A DNA stretch of 64,000 nucleotides from Paramecium octaurelia (lineage: Eukaryota; Ciliophora; Oligohymenophorea; Peniculida; Parameciidae), in the NCBI GenBank assembly GCA_905182995.1, contig CAJJDP010000067.1, positions 11,679 to 75,678 on the forward strand. Direction: 5' to 3'. Under the pieces are notes generated by a model. The model was not told the origin of the DNA, did no database searches, and saw only the letters and a program-made list of their open reading frames with translations. Positions within the stretch are counted from its first letter, which is position 1. Each line of letters starts with the position of its first letter. Both the position numbers and the translations under genes were made by a program. Shown here piece after piece: positions 13,675 to 25,177 of this stretch.

Positions 13675-14300
13675 AGTTTGTAATGAAAATAAGAATTTTG
13701 TTTAATAATGATAAGTATTTTCATATATATACGTAAGTCAAAAATGATGCCCCTAACAGCTATTAATCCTACAATTAAATTTACATCATTTAGGTTAAAT
13801 ATCCGAAAATACTTAACTTGACTTCCAACTAAGATAAAATTCTCTAATTCTCTGTATGTCAATGACTAATACTAATTTGAACAATTACACTAGATTGACC
13901 TTAATTTAAACTCTTCTAATGTAATTTCTATTGAAAAATTGTTGCTTTACAGTTAAATTTAAAAGAAATGATACTTTAAGCATAGGTTCAATTTTTCTAA
14001 AGAAAAGTTTACAAAGGAACTTTTGAAGTCATTTTTGATCCATAGATTATTTTAAGTAAGATTTATTTGCATGAAACTTAGAAGCTGCATCAGCCACAAT
14101 TAATTTATCACCTATATGAATATGAGGATGGTTTACTTTTTTCATAATTTGTCTTAGTTGTAATAAGGATCAGTAAATATCTAAGAGAGTTTATTCCTAA
14201 TTATCAAATCCATTATCTATGATCTAAAAGGTACAATACAGATTCTGCCATAAATTAACCACATATTCTATTCATCAATCAAATAGAAAATTACCAACTA
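13651..14300 (-). pseudogene. Coding-like remnant upstream of the small minus-strand ORF
   Basis: Two minus-strand pieces look protein-like: about 14170-14045 (MKKVNHPHIHIGDKLI) and about 14020-13651 (TYRELENFILVGSQVKYF, then NLNDVNLIVGLIAVRGIIF). They are in different frames and I could not join them with a normal intron. The second faintly recalls the N-terminal OB-fold region of MCM-type proteins, far too weakly to assign. Confidence 0.22.
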
Positions 14301-14810
14301 AAAAATAATAATCTTTCCTAATAATATTCACTTGTAAAATGTTCTTAAGAAAACAGTAAATTAGCCTTTATCTCGATAATCTGATTTAGGCTATGTAATT
14401 AATTTATCAAATCAATAATGAGTGTCGCGACCCCACAAAGTGATTGGAATAAGTAAGAATTTCAACTCTTCAGAAAGATTGCAATTTTAAGGATGGCGAA
14501 TTAAGGTAAGGTAGATTATTCAATACTTTCTTGTAAATTAATGTAGATTGAATGCAGGATAAAAATTTAAGAAGACATCTATTTAGTATTTGAAACATTG
14601 TTGATCCAATTATTCTCAATTTATGTATAAATTTTGCAAATTTCCATCCATTTGTAATTGCATAATTACTTTTTAATTTGCAAATATAAAATTCCTTCTT
14701 AGAGAGAGATGATTAAATAAAGTAAATTTCAGTTTGTTTAGACTTCTATCCTCTAGAATTTTGGATGCTATAGTTTAAGCATTGGGTTCAATTAAATTAT
14801 ATAATAATAT
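14301..14810. other. Spacer without recognisable gene
   Basis: AT-rich; nothing coding-like that I can support. It should contain the promoter of the beta-propeller gene that starts at 14811. Confidence 0.35.
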
Positions 14811-16715
14811 ATGCAATAATTATTACACGAAGGAGGGAACAGAAATCCGAAATAAAATTAATTTGAATGGAGATCTATCACTCCTGAAAGAGAATTTGGT
14901 TAGATGTTGTAAGGTAAGCCTCTCATAACTGAACCAAATGAAAATAAATAAACAGCTAAATCAATGAGTTAGGAAAATAACATCAATAATCATGATTTCT
15001 AATCAAAGCAAACCAATTTAAATAAGTTGTTAATACCTGATAGTTAGTAATAGAAATTTTAGAGGCCCTTGAATTACATGTAAACCTCACTAAAGAAAAT
15101 GTCAGAAATTGGATAACAAATCAATTCAATATTACAAAAGTTCAAATAAAATAGGATCCACAGACCTTAATCAGATTTAAATATGTTTGATAAGCATTCA
15201 ATGATGAAAAAAACAAGTTAGAATGACATAAGTCTATCAACTAATTTGAATTTGAATCATAGTTATATTGATAATCGAGGGACTGAGACTGAACGATCTT
15301 ATTTTCAATACAAAAATCATAAGGAGAATGGGAAGCAGCAAAGCAAGGATTCAAAGGATTATCAATTCATATTCTAAAATAGTAATAATCAGTTTTAAAC
15401 GAATTCTTTAAAGAAAATTATTGAAAAGAAAATAGCTTTAGCTATGCAGACAAATACCAATAACATCTTATATAACGATTACAAGAAGTAAATTAATAAA
15501 GAATCCTAATAAGACAGATCTTACAATATCTAAAAATACATAACAAATAAATTCTTAAGAAATTCATCATGTTTATAGCCAAATGAAAAAAGTGATAGGA
15601 AGAACAAATAGATGTCAAGTTATTTTTCATAGAATCATTACTCTAAAAGCTAATCATCCTTCTTAATTGAGAGAGAAAACAGCAAATCTGAAAATACAAC
15701 TAGTCGAAATAACAGAATTCGAGTCTCTAGTTATATAAAAACTCCTACTAAAAATAATAGTGATCTAATTAAACAATTTAGTCCTCGATTTATTTCTTAG
15801 CAACTATCATCATATTAAGTTAGTTCTAGTAAGATTAATTCTTTGTTGTCTTCCATGAACAAAGACATAGAAAAGATAAAAACATATAATAATATTTAAA
15901 ATTTGAATATTTATCATATATAGGCAATACCACTATTTTTAAGTAATGATCCAAATCAAACTCATGTAATTGTGGGGTGTTCTGACTTATCAGTTCGTGC
16001 AATCAATTTATACTCAGGTAGAATTCAAGTCTTGGGGAAGCATCAGAAACCAATTAGATCTATTACTAAAATTGTAATTTAACAGAATTTTAAAACGTTT
16101 TACTCCTGTTCTTTAGATAACCAAGTCATTCAGTGGGTGAGCGAATCAATGCATGGCACCTATCGATTGAAACATTCTTGGAGAATGGATGAAGTCCCTT
16201 TACAACTCTATTAAACTGAAAAAGGAGTTTTATATATTGTAACAGCCAATTATATTTTCTATTTTTCTTCAGTTACAAAAAAGCAAATTGCATATCATGG
16301 AGTATTCAATTGTATGATCTAAACATCGAGTAATATTTTGGTTGCTATTGATAATTTCATATACAAATTATAAGCTGATTCTTTGTAATTGGTTTGCACT
16401 TCAAAGAAGCCTATCAAGAATATGATATACGAAGAAGGCCTACTTTATGTACTTTAGAGGGATGGAGCATTATTGATTTATGAAGAAGCAAAACATTTAA
16501 AGTTTAACTCTGAAATAGACATTGGAGCTATGAATATCTTTAGCATGCAAAATGGCCAAATTATAATACAAACAAATGATAGCGAATTTATTGTTTATTC
16601 TTAGCAAATAAGCAAATCTTATCAGATAGATGGTAAAATCAAATGTCTATTAGCATTACAATAAATGTTATTAATAGGAAGTAATAAGAAATTGATTGAA
16701 ACGCTAAAATTTTGA
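14811..16715 (+). CDS. WD40-like beta-propeller protein with long disordered N-terminus
   Basis: A single intronless frame of 634 residues. Residues 1-360 are rich in Asn, Gln, Ser and Lys with no domain visible and are probably disordered. From about residue 365 the sequence becomes repeated beta-strand units with WD40-like spacing (for example VIVGCSDLSVRAINLYSG, FYSCSLDNQVIQWV), enough for one propeller. Such proteins act as scaffolds; the partner is unknown. The start was chosen as the first ATG after an AT-rich spacer, and upstream sequence is not coding-like. Confidence 0.75.
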
Positions 16716-16829
16716 ATATTATATTATGTTTACTTTATAGTTAAATAATTATGTATAATATCCTTATTTAGAGAATTAATATTTAATAAACTTTAAATTT
16801 CTATTGACGTTGAAATGTATATATATAAT

Positions 16830-18724
16830 TCAAGTTAGTTATCTTTCAATCAGTTATTTATAGATTCCATTTTTCTCAATTAAGTCCTGATGTCTTCCTT
16901 ATTCAACGATCTCTCCATTTTGAATGACAACAATTTTATTAGAATTAATAATGGTGGATAGTCTGTGAGCAATAATAATGATGGTTTTTTGTCCAGTTGA
17001 AACCAATCCATCTATGGCTGATTATACTTGGAATTCTGATTCAGAATCTAAGGCACTAGTGGCTTCATCAAAAATAAGTATTTTAGGATTCTTGATCAAG
17101 GCTCTTGCAATAGCAATTCTTTATTTTTATCCTCCTGAAAGTTTGACTCCTCTTTCTCCAACAATAGTATCCAGACCATCTGGAAATACTTATTTGTTGG
17201 AAACAAACTCATAGGCATTTGCTAATTTCATAGCATTATCGATATCTTCCTATGTGTAATTTTAAACTCCATAAGTAATGTTTTCTTTTAGAGTACCAGA
17301 AAATAAAGTTGGCTCTTAAGCCACAAATCCTATAGTTTAATGAAGCTTTTGCTAGTTGTATTCCTTAATGTCGATATTGTCAAATAAAATCTATCCTTCA
17401 GTTGAGTCATAAAACCTTTCCAATAATTAAACAATAGTTGACTTTCCACTGCCACTCTATCCCACCAATGCCACAACCTCGCCTTTCTTAATTTCTAAAT
17501 CAATTGATTTCAAAGTAGTCACATTAGATTTGGTTGGATATTAGAATGTAACATTTTTAAGTGTGATTTCACCAGTGATTTGTTAAGCATCAAGTGATCC
17601 ATTCTATATCTTCACTGGATGATCCATTATAGAAAATATCTTCTCAGAAACAGCTGCTGCAGATATCATCTGATTCATAAATCCACTCACTGCCAAAATG
17701 GATACTAATGATATTAAGTTTGATATTACTTGTCATTGTTAATGTATATAACACAAATGAACTTAAATCTCCAATTGTTAATTAATCTTCGATCACCAGA
17801 CTTCCTCCATAATACAGAATAGCTAATATAACTGCATATCCCAATAGAATTCCAATGGACATGAATTGACTTCCCAATATGGCAATTTTATTTCCTATTC
17901 CATATACTGTTGATGTTGCATTTTTATATTGGGATCCTTCTTTGTCTTCAGTCGAGAATGATCTTACGATCCTCATGTTACCAAGGACTTCAGATGCTAT
18001 CTAAGTTGAGGCTGCTACTGCTTACTGGTATTCTTTTGTTAATTTTTTGTAGGATCTTACAAATAAAATAACTATTATTGTAAATGGAGGAATAACACAA
18101 AATAACACCAATGTAAGATTCCAACTTATAAACCACAATAGAATTAGACTACCTATAAATTACACTGCATTTTTTAAAATCATTGAAATTGAATCGTTTG
18201 CTCCCTTATTAATCACAGATATATCTGATGACAATCTAGATATCAATTCTCCTGATCTATTTGAATCAAAGAACTCAATATCTTTTGTGATTAGTTTTTA
18301 AAATAATTCATTCCTTAGGTCAAAAGTGATTTTTTCACCCAAAATGTTATAAGCATAAGCCCTAACAAATGTAAAGATGGCTGATACGATGGTCAATATT
18401 ATGAAATAAAATGTTAATTTATTTAGATCCTCTTTGCCATCTGATTTGGTTATTGAATCGATCATTTATCTAAAATTACATTTTTTCTTACCCTGTCAGG
18501 TATGGAAGAGCCACCATTGATAGTGAAGTCACTAATAATCCAAAATTGCCCAAGAACAGCAATAATTTATGCTTCCATGAATATTGAATTAACCTCATAA
18601 AATTTGAACCTTTTGGTTTATTCCCTATTGAAATTTCAGATTCTATCGCTGTCCTACTTTTCTTCTCCTCTTATATTTTTTAATAATCAGCATCGAAATT
18701 CATTTTCTTTTAAATTTTATTCAT
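16830..18724 (-). CDS. ABCB-type half ABC transporter
   Basis: One transmembrane domain followed by one nucleotide-binding domain, 615 residues, the normal size for an ABCB half-transporter that works as a dimer. Membrane spans occupy about residues 60-330. The ATPase domain shows Walker A GQSGSGKST, Q-loop near FVAQEP, signature LSGGQKQR, Walker [13 protein letters not shown] and the switch histidine in IIAHRLS. Two introns: 18470-18491 (22 nt) and 17705-17729 (25 nt). Substrate cannot be read from sequence; related proteins export peptides, lipids or drugs. The tail [14 protein letters not shown] is typical of the family. Confidence 0.93.
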
Positions 18725-19302
18725 GTTGACAAAATAATTTATAATATAAATGTTTAAGGACGGAATTCCAAAAATCCAAAACTTTTATTTTTAGATAATA
18801 ATAATTTTAAAACAAATATATTTTATTCATTATTGGCTGTTGTCTAATTATAAATTGGATAAATCATTCAATCTGTTTGAAAAACAACTATTCCAAAAAA
18901 TGAATATGCTACCATTTTAAGCATACCCATTTATCATGATAACTACTTTTAGCCTTTTTAATAGAGTTAATAATTTAAAAAAATTATGGAATTGTAAAGG
19001 TAAATCCCCCATTTTTTACTTCTATCTATATAACAAAAATTTGCTCATCTAGGGATGTGAATCTGATATTAGATATTTAAAAATAGAGTGAATCATGAAA
19101 ATCTTTAGAAAACAAAATAAACTAAACTTCAGCTATATATGGATCAGTTAATAACGCACTAATTAATGATAATAATAAATTATTGACAATTTTCTATAAA
19201 GTAAATATATATTGAGATTTGATACAAAGAATTTCTTAAAAGACAAATAAATACAATTTTATAGATTATCCATATATATATTTGCGGAAGAAAAATATAA
19301 AG
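18725..19302. other. AT-rich spacer
   Basis: Between the start of the ABC transporter and the end of the TPR-like gene on the same strand. No coding frame of note. Promoter elements for the transporter must lie here, but no motif stands out. Confidence 0.4.
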
Positions 19303-21221
19303 TCAACATTGTTTTATTACAGATTTGATTTTCTATTATATAGTCGAAAGTGTTTTCTCATCTCTTTATTTTTAGACAAATAGATTTACAGGGCTCTTAG
19401 TTGTAATTTGTTCAAAATTAAATGATTAATTATTCCTTTTCCTCTTGAATAACTATTGTTGTGTTACGTTGTTCACTTGCGTTTGTTATCCATTATTTGA
19501 ATTTTATGTAGAACTGGTTTAATTGATATTATTAGTAATCATCAATTAAATATTTAATTATTTCTTTTTGATTTAGTTTTCTGATCTATTCAATTTACTA
19601 TTTTAATTTCCTGAATTCTTGCCAGAACCCAAATCAACAGTTTTGTTATTGTATTTTTATTGCTGCTTTTTGATTTGCACAGACTTAAATGGATATTATT
19701 GATTCAAGTAGACCTCTGCTAATTAATGATTGGCCCACTTAGGAGAGTTAGGTTTGTACTTATTAGTAGTTGAAATAGATCTTAACTTCCGTTTGTGAGT
19801 CTTGCTTTAAGCTTCATAGATCTAATGCTCTGGCTCAACATTAAAATTGACTTACTTTGTATTTGAAAATTATTGTTCTTTCATAGATCTTGTTCTGCTC
19901 TTCAATCCAACATATTTAGCTTGAAATTAGTTATTGATTACATTTTCTGATGATTGGAATCACAAATCCACATTTCTGTGATTCGATTACTGGCTTAAGT
20001 AGTACAATCTCAAAATGTCCTTGATCCATTTTCATCTTTGCATCTTCATCAATTGCCTAGATATTCGAGTTAATAAGTACCTATTTGGAAATGTCATAAA
20101 ATCTATTGTGGACATTCAACAATTAATTAATCAAAGGTAAATCTTTGGGTAAATACAAGTAAGCTATTTCTAAAGCTCTTGATAAATAATTCTCTGCTTC
20201 ACTAAAACAAAAAGACTCAACTTTCTAAACAAATTTGGACTCCGTTGAAGTGCAATACAGAGAAATCACAAACAAACATATCATATGCAAATATAGTTAG
20301 TTAGTGGGAAAGTCCTCGACATGGGTAAAATTGTTTAAATTCACTGGATTCATTTGGATGAAGAATAAAATGTTGGCCCTATGAATGTACGCTTATGGAC
20401 ATCCAGAATACACTGAATCGTAACTCTTTAATACTAATCATTGTACTTCTTAAGTAGTTTGGGTTTGCATTTGATAACCCTGTACTATAGTTTGATGTTT
20501 GGGTTTTAGAATTGGTAAGCTCTTTTTGAGAATTTCTTCAAGGACTTGTTAGTGTATTTAGCTCTGCATGTACTTTTGGAGATCAATCAGTATTTTCGAG
20601 GCTTTTCTTATTGCCATTTTAGCAAAAGCCAAAGCCTCTGAGTGCTGACCACTCTCTGAAAGGATGATGCAGCATTGCAAATAACAGTGGAGACGTGTAA
20701 TTGAAAGGAGATAGCCTTCTTAATCTGTTCTGGGGGTTTTCTTTAAAGCCAAAATGGCGTCTTCAAAACAAGTAAAAGCTTATTCCAACCAGCCGATGGC
20801 ATAAAAGACGACTCCCAAATTAATTCTTATCATGAGGAAGTAGTGAATCAATGGATTAGAATAGGAAATGGCAGTTAGTATTTATTCTGCTTATTTTAAG
20901 TGATACACACATTGGGAATATTGATTAGCTTCAAAGTCCTAGATGCCCAATTGAATAAAGTCAATTAACTATTCTTCTGCTTAACCCTCATTAATTTTAA
21001 GGACTTTATTGTTCTTTTTTTAATTGGCCTCTATGAGATTAAATATATAGTTTACATCCTTAACCATCATCATTATTATTATGTATAATCTCAACAGGTT
21101 GAACTTGATCCAAAATTTATTGGAGAATATTGATGTCAGTTGAGGGAGGAATGGGGTTTTGTTTTTTTTAAACATTTGAGACTAGATTATTTAACAACTT
21201 CGGAGATTTCAGTTCTTGCAT
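19303..21221 (-). CDS. TPR-like protein
   Basis: Spliced from four exons (introns 21031-21055, 25 nt; 20426-20446, 21 nt; 19828-19855, 28 nt), total 614 residues. The first two-thirds is alpha-helical with units resembling tetratricopeptide repeats (for example INLGVVFYAIGWLEQAFTCF); the last third, from about residue 420, is Asn/Gln/Lys-rich and probably disordered. The 21-nt intron is a multiple of three and contains an in-frame TGA, so unspliced mRNA would be truncated. TPR proteins are protein-binding scaffolds; no specific partner can be named. Confidence 0.7.
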
Positions 21222-21235
21222 TTTATTATAATAAA

Positions 21236-21250
21236 ATATATATATATATA
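21236..21250. repeat. AT dinucleotide microsatellite
   Basis: About seven AT units in the divergent spacer between the TPR-like gene (minus) and the CFAP36-like gene (plus). Confidence 0.8.
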
Positions 21251-21452
21251 GTAGAAGTATAGTAAATATCTTACTAACTAATTGAGATAAATTAAAATAC
21301 GATCGCTTGATGTCATTAGGGTGATTGCTGAACACAATCCACCATTGTGTATATTATTTTGATTGATCCGTTACATGATGCATTATGTTGAAAAGTGCCA
21401 TCACTAAATACTGCTTCTGAATACTTATTTTTATTTTATTAATATATATTCA

Positions 21453-23110
21453 ATGGGATTTTTCGATTATTTCTTTGGAAAAAAAAAAGAACCTGAAAAA
21501 TAAGCTCCACAACCACAAGCAGTCGTTCAATAGCCAAAATCCAACAAATAGATTGAAGAAGAAGTTTGTTATATTTTATTACATTAAGAATTGGATTTAC
21601 GCTTCGATACTTTAATATTTGACATCCCCAATCTGGAATATTACTATTTCTGAATTTATAGATTAAAACTGCATCGTCTTTGATGACGAAGAGGAGAATA
21701 AATTAGAATATTAGGCCTTGTTCAAAAAATACAAAAAGATGATGGCCAATCTTGTTGACAATATGATGAATGAGTTAGGCGTAAAAGAAGAGCAATTTGC
21801 TGAGCAAGTGGAAAAGGGATTAAAGCATCCTAAGGAAAAACAGGTATTTGAAAAACTATTGACAATCGATAACTTTTTGGTTTTCAAAACACAAATGATC
21901 AAGAGAAACAAAGAATTAGAATTAGAGGCCTTAAAAGAAATCGAAAAGTAAGATCAGAAAAAGTAAATGATATATCCAATTCAATAGAGTTTAAAAAGGA
22001 TAAGTTGTGAATCCCTAAAATAATGCCAATATCAAGCTACTTGAGATGGAAGCAGAGAAGGCTGAATTAGAACATGCCTTGTAAATGTCCTTGGCAGTCG
22101 AAGAAGAAAAAAAGAAGATGCTAACCGAGGAGGACAGATAATTATAAGAAGTATTGAGATAGAGCTTAGTTGAATTTTAGTATTGATTTTATTTATTTCT
22201 TAGACAAGGTCTGAAAAAGTAGAGAGATGCTTTAGAACTAAAAACTAGAGAATTAAAAAGAGCTAGAGAAGAATAAGAATAAAAAGCACATGAACTTGAA
22301 TAATAATAAAGATTGTAATCACAATAATAATAATAACCTTAATAATAATTATAATAATAACCATCATAAGAAATTAAATAATAAGGTAGTCTAAATTCAG
22401 ATGGAACACCGACTCCAATTTTAAAATCTGTAAAATACACATCTTATATAGGAATATCAATTAAAAAATATTTAAAGCCAAATTTCCCAAGGTCCAACTA
22501 TGGCTGAATTTTATTAAGTTCAAAATAACAATAATATTCCCCAACCAGAAAAAGTTGAATAAGTGCAAAATTAGAAAGAGTCAATACCCATTTTATAATC
22601 AAAAAAACTTGATAAGTTATCACATAAACCTGTCTTACCATCAATCTAGGGTTAGGCTCAACCTGTAATATAATAAGCAGATTCAGTAATCTAATTTGAG
22701 ATGGATGTTGCAGAAGATGATGCTGGTGTCAAAAAATCAGTCATTGCAAATTTAGCTTCTCAAAAGACTGCTGAAATAAATGTTGATTAAGTTGAAAGTA
22801 TTGAAGATAGAAAAAGAAGATTAATAAAACAAAGAGAAGAAATTAGAAAGAGAAAAGAAGAAGAAAATAAAAAGACTTTGGAATAGTATAAACAATAATA
22901 AGCAAATGTAAGTATTTTAAATTATCTGTTTAGGATGTCAATAACAATAAGGAAGAGGACGCTTTTACGATCCAAAGAAAAAATACTTAAGAAGAATTGT
23001 AAAGAAAAAGAGAACTTTTAGAGAAGAAGAAAAACGAAATTAAATTGCAGAAGGAAAAATTGGAAAAAGAAAAACTTTAAAATTAAGAAGAAGATATTGA
23101 TTTATTATGA
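21453..23110 (+). CDS. CFAP36: CFAP36-like ciliary protein (BART-like domain, polyQ)
   Basis: Residues from about 30 to 150 match the BART-like domain of cilia- and flagella-associated protein 36 (CCDC104): the fragments FIDQNCIVFDDEEENKL, MMNELGV and FLVFKTQMIKRN are close to the animal pattern. In animals this protein binds the small GTPase ARL3. After the domain come a charged coiled coil, a polyglutamine tract written mostly with TAA codons, and a second coiled coil. Five introns: 21564-21588, 21963-21987, 22180-22203, 22430-22451, 22908-22933; the spliced frame is 511 residues, longer than animal CFAP36. Consistent with a ciliary protein in a ciliate. Confidence 0.82.
22301..22385 (+). 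repeat. TAA/CAA trinucleotide run encoding polyglutamine
   Basis: Runs of TAA with some CAA inside the CFAP36-like gene. Under the ciliate code they encode a Gln-rich stretch; in the standard code they would be stops, so the tract is direct evidence for the reassigned code. Confidence 0.85.
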
Positions 23111-23206
23111 AAAATAGAAAATTTAAAACATTTTTTTTCTGATATTCTCTATTCATTCAATTCCATTGCTTTATAAAAAGGGTTTTTTACAAATTTCTGT
23201 CTAGAA

Positions 23207-23374
23207 ATGTATTTTGGATTATTGAATGAATTAACAAAAACATCAAATAGATTTGTTCTCGTATATTTGATGGTTGCAATAATAATACTATTGATTTGGG
23301 TGGTATCCATAATATTTATTATTTACAGTAGAAAATAACGAAGTCAAAATCATGATAAAATAATTTAAATTTGA
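23207..23374 (+). CDS. Small single-span membrane protein, 55 aa
   Basis: ATG to TGA, 56 codons. About 22 hydrophobic residues (FVLVYLMVAIIILLIWVVSI region) are followed by a basic tail (YSRKQRSQ), consistent with a single membrane span and inside-positive topology. No family recognised. It lies 97 nt after the CFAP36-like stop. It could be a real microprotein or a fragment of a longer broken gene that continues in the next frame downstream. Confidence 0.4.
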
Positions 23375-23433
23375 TATGCTTTAAATAGACAATCTTATAG
23401 AAATTGTTTTAAGAAATTTATAATCATGATATA

Positions 23434-23859
23434 ATGGATTGCTTATAAGAAGTAATAATGAAAGAGGAAATTAAATAAAATCATTTAGTTCTACTTTCAA
23501 TATTTAAAAACTATTAAATTAGAATTATAATAATTTTGATTAATGATAATTTGTTAGTCTAACTACATTTTACAGATGAAAAATTATCAGGATAAGTTAA
23601 GAAAAATTACTTTCCAAACAATTAAATAATTTTTATGATAACATCTTTTATACTTACTAATCAAATCTTAATTGAATTTCACTTTAAATTTAGAAATCAT
23701 TTTCTTAAATAAAAACAATTCTTCATCATTATTACAATAGTATTTTATGTTTAAAATGTACTTTTTTATTATCAAACATTAATATCCTAATTTTATGGAT
23801 TACATAGTATTGCTAAAAATACTATTGAATTGATTTAAAAAGAGATGGGTAAAATTTGA
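23434..23859 (+). CDS. Hypothetical protein with hydrophobic segments
   Basis: A 141-residue frame open only in the ciliate code. Begins MDCLQEVIMKEEI and contains strongly hydrophobic stretches near residues 30-45 and 105-120, so possibly a membrane protein. The frame is open further upstream to about 23372 without ATG. Composition is only slightly better than chance for such AT-rich DNA; together with the preceding small ORF it might be one frame-broken gene. Confidence 0.3.
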
Positions 23860-23924
23860 TTAATTTATGTTTGAGTGTATTTTATTAATATTTTTAAATA
23901 TTATATATATAACCGTTGAAATTC

Positions 23925-25110
23925 ATGAGCTAACAATTTTACTAGACATATGTACCAAATCCATTCATTCCAACATTCAATCCCACCATCAATTCATCGA
24001 GGATTGATTATCCATCAACTAATTCTGCTAAATAAGCCGATATTAAAGAATCATCAAACGATTAGATCTAACAAAATAATGTGATCACTTCATCATTTAG
24101 TTTAAATCCTTAAACAAATAAATCGATAGTACTGAAACGTAAATGAATACCCTTATATTGTTAGCAATTTTAACCAATCAAGATGAATATCAAAGAAAGA
24201 TTAATGATTTGGAAAGGAGTCATAAAAAGGAACTTAAAGAACTTGAGTTTAAAATGCAATCATAAATAGATTCCCTATTATAAAAGAGATAGCAAGAAGA
24301 TCAATTCAAATAATTAACTGATGTTCGACAATAGATAGCTGAACTTTAATCCACCTTATAAGGGAATACTTATGGTCATCCCTACTCTTAATAATAATAA
24401 TAATAACACCTATATTATAGTCAAAATGAGGTGGAGAGATTGGAAAAGCAATTAAAAAAAAAGAAAAATAAAATCAAGCTCTTCAAAACTGAAATTGACA
24501 GTCTCAAATCAGAACTGTAATAAAGACAATAAAGAATAACTGAACTTGAAATCAAATTGCATTACTCCGAGAATAAGCCAATCATATAATAATCTCCATT
24601 GCCTAAAGTGATAACTGTACCACAAAGCATTCCTTAACCTGCAACAATAATATAGGACTCTCCAGAACTCATTGATAGAATTAGAGGTCTAGAATTTGAA
24701 AGAGATGTAAATTACAAATATCATTTTAGTCATTACTATAAGAATTGAGAAGATTTTAAACAACATTCTAACCGGTTTAAAAATAACAATATGCCTTTCC
24801 ATCTGTGGAAGAGTGGAACCGACTTATGCATGAGTATAAAGTCTTAGAAGGTGAGAACAATAAACTAAATACAATCATATTATAGAAGGATGACTTAATC
24901 AAATCTTTAGAATAAAGAATAAGTGTGGAACTTACTAAATAAAGTGCTTTACAAGCTCAAGGCCATCAACCTAGAGCCATTTCAGTGTTGTATGATCCTT
25001 AGGCTCAATAACAATCATCTAAATCATAATAATTGTACCCAATTGCAGTTTAAAATACTGAGCAACAATCTAATATTGAACCAACATTACAGAATCCTAG
25101 TGCCCAATGA
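23925..25110 (+). CDS. Coiled-coil protein
   Basis: 378 residues after removing two introns (24139-24164, 26 nt; 24707-24729, 23 nt). N-terminal 70 residues are Asn/Ser/Pro-rich, then long heptad-type helices (about 75-165 and 175-220), a Pro-rich linker (PLPKVITVPQS) and another helix. No domain beyond coiled coil. Start ATG 23925 begins MSQQFYQTYVPNPF. It is convergent with the kinesin gene; their ends are about 70 nt apart. Confidence 0.7.
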
Positions 25111-25177
25111 ATTTATATATTAAATTTAAGACTTATGTATAAAAACAAGTGATTATTATAAAATAATTATAATTGTA

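Noticed and set aside
22301..22385. TAA-rich run as a tandem-repeat array or stop-codon cluster
   Set aside because: It lies in an open ciliate-code frame of the CFAP36-like gene and encodes glutamines.
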